Positions 1-6,377 of a DNA stretch of 6,377 bases are shown piece by piece; the first letter of the stretch is position 1, and each line of letters starts with the position of its first letter. The notes under the pieces are model-generated. The model worked only from the letters and a program-made list of their open reading frames with translations. It was not told the DNA's origin and did not search any database. The stretch comes from Clostridiaceae bacterium (GTDB lineage: Bacteria; Bacillota; Clostridia; Monoglobales; Firm-18), in NCBI GenBank assembly GCA_012511915.1, contig JAAZFB010000117.1, positions 1 through 6,377 of the forward strand, written 5' to 3'. The position numbers and the translations under genes are program-made.

Positions 1-3000
1 CCCCATCTTGTTGACTTCATCATAGGCACCAAGCAGGTCTTTTGATAATTGATAGGCTTTGTCCTCGGTTGATTTAAGTCCACGCACAATGAAACGGTTA
101 GAAGCCACATTGTCCTTAACAACTCCACCGCTCTTTGTTAAACTATCCTTAAAATATAAGTAAGCGGAATACCGTAATATTGCTTCTCTAAAGTCATGTG
201 CCGCTGTAACACCGTTTATGTAGCCCTCAATCAGATTGCCGGGGATGTTGAAAATACTCTTTCCGGTTTTTTCTTTCAGATGCGCAAATAACTTATCTTG
301 CATTTCGGTATCCATTTCATTAGCAAATATCATTGACGAATACCCACCACGCTCCCTCCATTCCATAAACTCAGGTGAATACTTTTTATGTCGCATTGCT
401 TGATATATCTCGCCCATGGCTCTTTTAGTATAACGGACTATTTGCGGCTTTCCTGCAATAACGGCATCTAAGTCACCGACAAAGTTTCTAATTCCGAATT
501 TAACAGTCCTTAGCGGATTGACGGAAGTTGCCCAACCTTTCCATGCTGTTGTTATACCTCTAAATGCTTTTGCACCCTCGCTTGCCTGTTTTGGATTTCC
601 GACAAGCTCCATGGTTTTAATGATTTCATTTGGAAGTACCATTTGTTGATATGCTGCCCCTGTCAAGCGAACGGTATCGGCGTATTGCTCAAATAATGCT
701 TTTACATCACTTGTCATTTCTATACCTTGACCGTCTATTAAATTTGAAACCATCTCATTTAATGATTGGTTAAAGGAATCTTCATCAACAACGGTCTTAG
801 TAAAGAAGTAATTTCCTCTGCGTGGTTGAACAATGCCGTAACTATCGCCCTTTTCTTTTGCAAGGGTTTCCCATGTTTGATAATTCTTGCCGAGCAGGTC
901 TTTTATCCAAGCTCTTTTTTGAGATGTATATTTTAAAATTGTTCGTGCATTCATTACAGCTTGCTTTTCCCCATCGGTAGCACTCTCATCAAGGTCAATT
1001 CCTGCGATAACCCCAACATATTTATATAGTACCGATTGCGGTACACCGTTTAGGTTTTTATTTTTGAGGGTGTTAATGACATTATTATATTCACCATCAA
1101 AAGAAGGTAACTCATTTCGCTCTGCCAAATCATATAGGCCGCTAAATCCAAACATGATACGTTTATTATACCATTGCTGTTGTTCGTAGGTTTCACTATC
1201 AGGAACAAGTCTGCCATTACGCATAATCATAACAGGGGAACCGTCTTTTCCTTTTGCACGAGCTTCATTGGCAATTAGATTATCAATGAATTGCTTATTG
1301 TTTTGGAATGCTTGTTTTTCAAGTTGCAGCTTAATATCGTATTGTTCCCCAACCTTAGCCCATGTATTGGCTATATAAGTATCATACTGCATTTGCAACA
1401 TGGCTTGATATTCAACTGCCAAGAAGTCAGTATTGATTGCCTTTGTAGAGCCTTGCCTTTGCTTGAGCCAACCTCTACCGGCTTTAATTTCTATCCCACT
1501 ATTACCTTTACCCTTGCTTTTAGTCATGTACTCTATAACTTCATGACGATAATAGTTTTCACGCAAAAAGCGATTTTCAGTATTGAAGCCGATGAGCTGA
1601 TTGAGTGCTACGTATTTTTCTTTTAAATCTTTCCAAATATATTGTCTTTTCTGCAATGCGTCCATTACTTTGGTTGTAGCTTCGGTATTTAACACCTTGA
1701 TTATTTCGTCAACTTCCTTTGGTGATATTTCATTCGGCAATAGAATTTCATCATAGCCACGTTCCTCTTGTATCTTCGCTTCTTCCTGCAAATCAAGGAA
1801 ATAAACAAGTTCGCTAAATGTTCTAAACTCTTTTGGTGTTAAACCTTCAGTCATTTTATTAAGCTTATCTTGTGTCATAAATTGCGCTGTTCTATGAAGT
1901 CCATTCCATTGCACCATCATTTTTCTAAATTCAGCAAAGAACGTACCCTCTTTACCACGCTCTGGAATGTCAGGGAATACTCTTGTTGCATTATGAGCTA
2001 TCCAACGCCACCGCTCACCCCATGTTTCTTTTGGTGAAGGTTTAACAACACCAACTCTATCCTTTTCAAACTGGTCTTTGATTTCCTTGATACGTTCGGG
2101 GGTAAGCTCATCAATGTCATTGTCAAGGGAATACTTCTTATCATTTTTGCGTATATTAGTATTGACAGTATCATTATTATATGATATTTTGTCAATAGAA
2201 CCATAAGTGGTATGTCCTAACGGCAATTGGAGCCTATTGAGAGACAGCCACTTATCGGTTCTATTTTTATTGGGTTCAATGTATAATATTTTGCTGCTGT
2301 TAATTAAACTCTGTGCATTGTCTTTCCCATAAGCACTTGCTATTTTAATTTCATTTAATACTATACCTGATTTACGCCCTATTGGCTCTAACTCCAGCAC
2401 CGCAAGAACTGGGGTTCCATTCAAGTCGTAGATTTCGCCTAACATAGTAAGCCTACTTTCTTTTTGTTTGGACTGCATAATAATTATAGGATTTTCGACT
2501 ATTTGCGGTACTTGTTTTAATATTTCATCTGTCATAGCAGCATGGTCAGATTTGATTTTTAATATTTTACTTGTATCCCACAGTATGTCTTGCTCTTTAA
2601 CGCCTATGCTTTTTAAAGCGTGGGAAGTTTGTCCGACCACAAGCGAAACATTATCTTTTGCACCTTTTTCAATCCAATTGTCATAATTACTTGCAAAGTT
2701 CGGATTTAAGCTATAATTAAATTCCCCAAATCCAACGTTGTCAACAAAATCACCTGTATCTATCAAGTTCGCATAGGTAGCAGGGGAATACACATCTACT
2801 AATTCACTACCGCTCCAATACGCATTTACCAATTGTTCAAAATCAAGAGAATAATCGTTCATACCGGATAGAACATCAGCTATAAATTCTTCAAAGACGA
2901 GTTCCTCATTGCCATTTGTTATATTGTAGTAATTATTGTAAAGCTCTTTTATAATCTTATTTTTCTCACGAATAGACAAGCTGTTTGCAATGATGTTTTT

Positions 3001-6000
3001 TATTCTTTGGACTTCTTTGGTTTTGAATCGGGCATGAATCTGCTCATGGCGGTTAATCTGTAAAGGCGAATACTTAGGGTGGTCATATTGAATAATTACA
3101 GCTTTTTTACTTGGAATATAAGCTCCCCTAATGTTTTTCTGTCCATTTGCAAACATAACCTTACCGCTACCGATTATAAACTCTGTTTGTATGCCCTTTT
3201 CCTTGTTCTCTGCAACGATGGAGCGCATACCCTCATCGTAACCCTCACGCTTGATAAAGTCCGCTTCCATGCCAAATTTGCGCTTGTTCTCTAGCCGCCC
3301 ATTAGCTTTAAGAGCTTCTGCGTAAACTCTGCGTTCGGTTGTACCTTTTTGTCCTGCTTCGCCAATTTCTTCTGCCCCTCTTGCCACGCTTTTAACTTGC
3401 TGAGCGGTATCCGTACCGGCTTGCCGTCCAATGTTTCCGTCTGAATGTAGGTTTCTAACATCAGTATCGCCCTCACTTTCCAATGAATAAGATTTAGTTT
3501 CAACTCTAAGTACCGGTGATATTTTAAGAACTTCATCAATGATTTGCTTTGTGTTAGTTTCAGTAGGCACAAAGAAACGTGTAGAATATGAAATGCGTTC
3601 AGTAAATACACCCTTATCTTTTAATAAATCAAAGACATTAAAGTCGGGTCCTATAATTTCAATTCTATTTTCACCGGATACCTTACTTTGCTTTATGCGC
3701 CAATCATTTTCAAGGTGAACAATGTCACCGTTCTTAATACCTTTTATTAAATCCGTTGTAGCTATTTTCTCACGTGTTCGATTACTTCCCAATCTGCGCA
3801 AGGTTTCATCAATCATATTTTCGGGAACAACCCTACCAATAAGCATTTCACCTTTATCCGTAAGGACACGATATATCCGTACATTTTCAGTAGGTAGCTT
3901 ATCCCATACCGGCAATACAACCCCACTTATCAAGTGCAAGTTTTCTTTCCTAAATTCGGGAAGATTTGCTATTTCCTCATCCCATAGTTTTTTGGCTACG
4001 GCAACCTCTAACTTGTTCCACTTACCGACAAAGGCTCTTTGAGGTAAATATTCTCTTTTAGTTTGTCCGGTCAACCGATAGTTGTCATGAATATTACCAT
4101 ATTGGTCTGTTGTAGATGATGTTTTGAAAACAGCTCTTACTGCCCCTGTATTTTTATTTTGGAAGAAGCCGACAAAGTTCTTATCAGAAGTGGTAATTTC
4201 ATCAAAAGCGATAGGTTTCATTTTATGTTCGGCTGTCAAACTATAATATTTAGTCTTTGCCCCGGTATTTTCATCGTCACGAATATCCTTGACCTCATTG
4301 ACCGTTATTTTATCGGCTTTATAGTTTTCAAGACCTTTATCAAGCGTTCCATCTTGCAATGCCTTTTCAGTAGCAACTTGCAATCTTTCTGAATAACCGT
4401 CAAAAACTGCGTTTTGTTCGTGACTTTCCAATGATAAAATTCTGTTTAAAAACTTGTTGACCTCACGTAGTTCAGGTGCAGTGGGGATAATTTGACCGTA
4501 TTCGTCCATTATTCTATCACTTAAACCGAGTTTTTTAACAATACTCATTCCATTGGGAACGCCCTCAACTCTATTTAACACCAAGTCCTTATAGAATACG
4601 GATAAGACATCAGCCGCAAAGCTATTTTCCAAGTTGTCACTTGCTGAAAACATACCTTGACTTCCTGTTTGCCGTTGCCCTTTGGTGAGCGCACCGAGTT
4701 GGTCTAATCGTTTTGCTATGGTGGAAATAAACCGCATTTGACCTTTCAAATCGGTGGTTATAAGTTTAAATGATGGAGCGGAAACCTGATTACTCCTATG
4801 AGAACGTCCGAAACCTTGTACTGCACTATCAGCTTGCCAGCCTGCTTGTAATAGGTAGTGAACTCTATGCTGCTGATTTTTTGCACTTTTATCGGCATGA
4901 TAGCTCTTACCAGTTCCCCCGGCTTTTGAAAACACAATGATTCTTTTATCGCCATTTTGGAACGCTGAAACATCAGCTTCTTTTTTATTAGCAATGTTTT
5001 CTTCAATCATTTTACCATCTTTTTTGACAACACGTCTTTTTCTACCTGTGTTCTCTGCAACCAAATCAGTACCAAAGTGATTGATAATCATATCAAGCGG
5101 CGATGCCGGAACTTTAATACTTCCGAGTTTATTTAAAAGCTCATCCCTTTGTCTTACTGTATCACGATTGATTACGGCATTTCCCTTGCTATCATAGACT
5201 GGACGGCTCTTTACATTACCCTTATCATCTTTATATTCTTCAAATTGAATAACCGGGAAGGAATGCTCGATGAACGACATAAGCATTTGCTTTGGTGTTA
5301 CGTCAAAGTCCTTTAATTCAAGATCTTCAGCTTGCAATCTTGCAAATTCCTTTTCTTTTGCCGATTCATTGGTAATAACCATTTGAATAACAGCAGAATT
5401 ACCGCCATCCAGTTGCTTTTGAATATCACTTATCATAGTGGGAACTTGCATTGCTGTGAGAATTTGATTGAAAAATCTTTGCTCAGCACTCCAAAACGCT
5501 CCATAAGCTTCGCCCTTAGCTCTACCGTCTTTATTTTGATTGGTAGCTTCTAAGGCTTTTTCAATGTTTTGGAATACAATTTGCCATGAACGTGCAAGCT
5601 CATCATATATAGTCCGTTGTTCTTTCGTTAGCTTATGAACCAATCTATCGTAGGTAACATCATCGTAACTTATATTACGGGATAGGTAAACGCCCATTGC
5701 TTTCATATCCCTTGCAATAAGCTCCATAGCCGCAAGACCGCCGGCTTTTATTTTGCTGACAAAATCATCACCGTTTGGAAAAGCAGTACCCTCACCCCAT
5801 AAACCAAGTCTATCCGCATATCTTAAATTTTCAACTTCCGTTGCCCCGGTTGCAGATGAATATACAATCTTAGCTTTTGGCAAAGCTTCTTGCAGAGCAA
5901 TTCCGGCAAGACCTCTTTGACTTGCCTTTTTTATTCCCCTCGTACCCTTCGTAGCGGTAGAATTAGCCATATTGTGAGCTTCATCAAATACGATTACTCC

Positions 6001-6377
6001 GTCAAAGTCTTTACCAAACCAATTAACGATTTTTTCAAAAGATGAACCTTTATTGTCGAATCCTCTTGATAGAGCGGAATATGTAACGAATAATAAACCC
6101 TCATCATTACTTAAAGAAGCATCTGCTTTCTTACCACCTTCAAAAGGCATTACCAAACTGGAATCACCAAATAACGCTTTAACATCTCGTTTGGCATCGG
6201 GGAGCAATCCTTTATTCTTGCTTACCCAAATTGCTCTTTTCCTACCTTGATTATAGTTATCCAAAATAATGCCGGTTATGGTTCTACCCTTACCGACACC
6301 AGTACCATCACCTAAGAAGAACCCTCTTGTATACTTGTTCGGTAAAGTTTGACTATGACTTTGCCCGGCATAAGTTA
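1..6377 (-). CDS. Giant polyvalent protein: SBNO-type helicase, zincin peptidase, MuF-C-like and LPD38-like domains (partial at both ends)
   Basis: One minus-strand frame is open across the entire window: 2125 complete codons without a stop, and neither start nor stop codon lies inside. In order the product shows an SF2 helicase of the Strawberry notch type (about residues 1-945), a hydrophilic linker, a zincin metallopeptidase with HEQIH (about 1006-1185), a MuF-C/BECR-like domain (about 1238-1398), a long helical region (about 1406-1900) and an LPD38-like region (about 1930-2105). I saw no signal peptide or convincing membrane segment. Proteins of this architecture are known from phages and conjugative elements, where they are proposed to travel with the DNA and work immediately in the new host through remodelling or protection of DNA, proteolysis and effector functions. 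All helicase motifs appear intact, so the gene looks functional rather than decayed. The true protein is longer than 2125 residues; the N-terminus beyond 6377 may hold a methyltransferase (inference). The coding assignment is very secure and the overall biological role is inferred. Confidence 0.95.
61..588 (-). other. Region resembling LPD38 (large polyvalent protein associated domain)
   Basis: Residues about 1930-2105. The key block is NPLRTVKFGIRNFVGD (1953-1968), matching the 'NP-x-hydrophobic-x-x-RN-x-x-x-D' core I associate with LPD38. It is preceded by a helix AFRGITTAWKGWATS and followed by an ERGGYSSMIF block (2008-2017), a basic/helical stretch and HDFREAILRYSAYLYF (2061-2076). LPD domains are defined by their recurrence in giant phage and conjugative-element proteins; their biochemical role is unknown. 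The protein continues past the left edge with DKAYQLSKDLLGAYDEVNKMG (2105-2125), a segment that in relatives leads into further conserved C-terminal sequence. The assignment is by eye. Confidence 0.55.
484..519 (-). other. NPxR...RN core motif of the LPD38-like region
   Basis: Residues 1953-1964 read NPLRTVKFGIRN. The Asn-Pro start, the spacing and the closing Arg-Asn, followed four residues later by Asp (D1968), form the best single marker for calling this part LPD38-like. Confidence 0.55.
676..2160 (-). other. Long, mostly helical region of unassigned function
   Basis: Residues 1406-1900 begin with KKYSLDNDIDELTPERIKEIK (1413-1433), a linker followed by an amphipathic helix. Segments that look conserved are WGERWRWIAHNATRVFPDIPERG (about 1452-1474), MMVQWNGLHRTAQFMTQD (1486-1503), ENRFLRENYYRHEVIEYM (about 1600-1617), GRGWLKQRQGSTKAINTDFL (about 1633-1652), MIMRNGRLVPDSETYEQQQW (1717-1736) and KRAWIKDLLGKNYQTWE (about 1822-1838). 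Aromatic, Arg and Glu-rich helices dominate and no catalytic motif stands out. Similar stretches precede LPD38-type regions in other phage giant proteins as I remember them, so a structural or packaging-related role is possible. I do not recognise a named domain. Confidence 0.6.
2182..2664 (-). other. Domain: MuF-C / BECR-nuclease-like putative effector domain
   Basis: Residues about 1238-1398. The order VSLVVGQTSHALKSIG (1243-1258), an isoleucine-rich strand region, a helix EILKQVPQIVENPIIIMQS (1284-1302), strands LTMLGEIYDLNGTPVLAVLEL (1309-1329), then GIVLNEIKIASAYGKDN (1337-1353) and a KWLSLNRLQLP tail matches my memory of the C-terminal domain of phage MuF proteins (helix with 'LP..l..P', a paired strand 'G.PV', 'N.I.S.YGKD'). 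That family has been placed with Barnase-EndoU-ColicinE5/D-RelE fold nucleases and is used as a toxin or effector domain. The resemblance is pattern recognition rather than a computed match. The catalytic residues are not obvious, and nuclease activity here is only inferred. Confidence 0.6.
2821..3360 (-). other. Domain: zincin-like metallopeptidase (HEQIH plus EEFIAD)
   Basis: Residues about 1006-1185. TERRVYAEALKANG (about 1013-1026) leads to GYDEGMRSIVAENKEKGIQTEFIIGSGK (1045-1072), a probable alpha/beta N-terminal part, then a strand KAVIIQYDHP (about 1090-1099). QINRHEQIHARF (1106-1117) contains the zinc motif HExxH, with H1110 and H1114 as ligands and E1111 as catalytic base. About 48 residues on, EEFIADVLSGMN (1162-1173) offers a glutamate suited as third zinc ligand, in a context seen in zincin domains of polyvalent proteins. 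Zincins there are proposed to cleave host proteins or to process the polypeptide itself. The active-site residues are seen in the sequence. Which zincin subfamily this is, and its substrate, are not known. Confidence 0.8.
3034..3048 (-). other. HExxH zinc-binding active-site motif
   Basis: Residues 1110-1114 read HEQIH, inside a predicted helix NRHEQIHARF. A candidate third ligand, E1162 or E1163 in EEFIAD, lies at 2887..2892. The combination is what a gluzincin-type active site requires. Confidence 0.85.
3361..3540 (-). other. Hydrophilic inter-domain linker
   Basis: Residues 946-1005 begin with the last structured-looking residues (EVLKISPVLRVETKSYSL) and then turn into a polar segment rich in Glu, Asp, Gly, Gln and Ser (ESEGDTDVRNLHSDGN, then AGTDTAQQVKS). 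Few large hydrophobic residues are present, so it is probably flexible. It separates the helicase from the metallopeptidase. The YSL at 963-965 sits exactly at the change from structured to polar sequence. Confidence 0.65.
3541..4380 (-). other. C-terminal extension of the SBNO module
   Basis: Residues 666-945 continue the Strawberry notch module. The first half is charged and mixed in structure. The clearest block is HLISGVVLPVWDKLP (about 814-828) followed by VRIYRVLTDKGEMLIGRVVP (832-851), and then an ETLRRLG helix; I recognise this LISG-LP-W, YR-T-G, GR-V pattern from the tail of phage-encoded SBNO proteins. EIIGPDFNVFDLLKDKGVF (906-924) and ERISYSTRFFVPT (926-938) close the module. The function is probably DNA or partner binding, by position only. 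One YSL motif (711-713) occurs here. Confidence 0.7.
4381..5100 (-). other. Domain: C-terminal helicase lobe of the Strawberry notch type (Helicase_C_4-like)
   Basis: Residues 426-665 carry the second-lobe signature of the family. PLDMIINHFGTDLVAENTGR (426-445) is close to the pattern I recall for these proteins. KRIIVFSKAGGTGKSYHAD (477-495) and QHRVHYLLQAGWQADSAVQ (502-520) lead into motif VI, QGFGRSHRSNQ (520-530), which contains the arginine finger residues. GQRQTGSQGMFSASDN (566-581) and ILSLESHEQNAVFDGY (646-661) are further recognisable blocks. All of these are present and in the expected order, so the two-lobed motor appears complete apart from the portion cut off at the right edge. 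Confidence 0.9.
4786..4818 (-). other. Helicase motif VI with arginine finger
   Basis: Residues 520-530 read QGFGRSHRSNQ. In SF2 helicases the QxxGRxxR pattern supplies arginines (here R524 and R527) that contact ATP bound to the first lobe. The version with SHR and a following SNQ is typical of the phage Strawberry notch group. Confidence 0.92.
5101..5640 (-). other. Inter-lobe region of the SBNO helicase
   Basis: Residues 246-425 connect the two RecA-like lobes. The segment opens with a helix-rich stretch (VHKLTKEQRTIYDELARSW), passes AFWSAEQRFFNQI (about 294-306) and VPTMISDIQKQLDGG (about 311-325), and then NSAVIQMVITNE (326-337), which looks like the first strand and motif of the second lobe. 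A charged segment (EEYKDDKGNVKSRPVYDSKG, about 380-399) probably forms a surface loop. The arrangement fits phage Strawberry notch helicases. The exact lobe boundary cannot be placed by eye. Confidence 0.75.
5974..5985 (-). other. DEAH box (Walker B, motif II) of the helicase
   Basis: Residues 131-134 are D-E-A-H, preceded by the hydrophobic strand GVIVF and followed by NMAN. D131 and E132 would bind magnesium and activate the hydrolytic water. The intact motif supports an active ATPase. Confidence 0.95.
6286..6312 (-). other. Walker A (motif I) of the SBNO helicase
   Basis: Residues 22-30 read GDGTGVGKG. This glycine-rich loop with its lysine (K29) is the nucleotide-binding P-loop in the form typical of Strawberry notch proteins, preceded by the usual RGFFL strand and followed by R31. 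Confidence 0.95.

Larger units (their letters stand above)
5641..6377 (-). other. Domain: SBNO-type helicase, N-terminal RecA-like lobe (AAA_34-like), N-terminus cut
   Basis: Residues 1-245 form the ATP-binding lobe. The window opens at TYAGQ, then RGFFLGDGTGVGKGR (residues 17-31) gives the family's distinctive Walker A loop. GVIVFDEAHNMAN (126-138) is the DEAH Walker B. YSSATGAT (172-179) is the SAT motif coupling ATP hydrolysis to unwinding. RLGLWGEGTAFP (about 189-200) and GVYLSRNISYDD (228-239) resemble segments I remember as conserved near the end of this lobe. Strawberry notch proteins are SF2 ATPases found in animals and, widely, in phages and mobile elements. The bacterial forms are presumed to act on DNA, but the exact substrate is unknown. 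The part upstream of the Walker A lies outside the window. Confidence 0.93.

Noticed and set aside
1291..1626. Plus-strand open frame of 111 codons with hydrophobic stretches suggesting a membrane protein.
   Set aside because: It is antisense to conserved-looking helical coding sequence. Hydrophobic antisense products are common opposite polar, charged codons, and the other plus-strand frames look alike.
1998..2204. A 68-codon minus-strand open frame.
   Set aside because: It is out of frame with the giant gene and overlaps the MuF-C-like tail and following linker, both coherent in the main frame. No support beyond being open.
3291..3611. A 106-codon minus-strand frame overlapping the linker and zincin start, whose second half looks protein-like (for example TLDGKPVRIPLSKLKAWQEG).
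   Set aside because: The main frame is open and recognisable on both sides and through this stretch (TERRVYAEALKANG leads into the zincin), so no frameshift is needed. The first half of the alternative product is not protein-like. I treat it as a shadow, although it is the most convincing of the shadows.
4900..4920. GGTGKS at residues 486-491 as a second Walker A P-loop.
   Set aside because: The spacing lacks the glycine of GxxxxGK[ST] (residue 484 is Lys), and the segment GGTGxSYHAD is a normal part of the Strawberry notch C-terminal lobe.
4758..5006. An 82-codon minus-strand open frame.
   Set aside because: It overlaps the helicase C-terminal lobe, including motif VI, in a different frame; the main-frame motifs are decisive.
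1..6377. Promoters, terminators, RNA genes, inverted repeats or CRISPR arrays.
   Set aside because: The whole window is coding in one frame. I noticed no repeat array or strong hairpin with a T-run that would outweigh that. A systematic repeat and fold computation was not possible here.

Overview
The whole window lies inside one very long, uninterrupted reading frame on the minus strand. Codon first bases fall on positions divisible by 3. I translated all 2125 complete codons (6375 down to 1) and met no stop codon and no frameshift. Neither the start nor the stop codon is present: the protein enters at the right edge already inside a helicase domain and leaves at the left edge still in conserved-looking sequence. 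There is no intergenic DNA, so I report no promoter, terminator, RNA gene, IS element or CRISPR array. Residue numbers are local: residue 1 is the codon at 6375..6373.

The visible protein has a modular layout from N- to C-terminus. (1) A superfamily-2 helicase of the Strawberry notch (SBNO) type covers about residues 1-945, with Walker A GDGTGVGKG, DEAH box, SAT motif and QGFGRSHR motif VI, then the family's C-terminal extension. (2) A hydrophilic linker follows (946-1005). (3) Next is a zincin-type metallopeptidase domain with HEQIH and a downstream EEFIAD (about 1006-1185). (4) A domain resembling the phage MuF C-terminal/BECR-nuclease-like group comes next (about 1238-1398). (5) A long, mostly helical region of uncertain identity spans about 1406-1900. 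(6) A region resembling LPD38, a 'large polyvalent protein associated' domain, spans about 1930-2105 and beyond.

This fusion of helicase, peptidase and possible effector nuclease with LPD-type regions is the signature of a giant 'polyvalent' protein. Such proteins are encoded by phages/prophages and integrative conjugative elements and are thought to enter the recipient cell with the DNA and act early against host defences or on the incoming DNA. Low GC (about 37-38% in two 60-base rows I counted) and A/T-ending codons suggest a Bacillota (Clostridia-like) host; that is inference. By analogy with the family, the missing N-terminal part beyond 6377 may carry a DNA methyltransferase or further LPD domains, but nothing here proves it.

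The most interesting points are the modular architecture, a recurrent Tyr-Ser-Leu motif at several domain boundaries next to an in-cis peptidase, and about 500 residues of conserved-looking but unassigned helical sequence.
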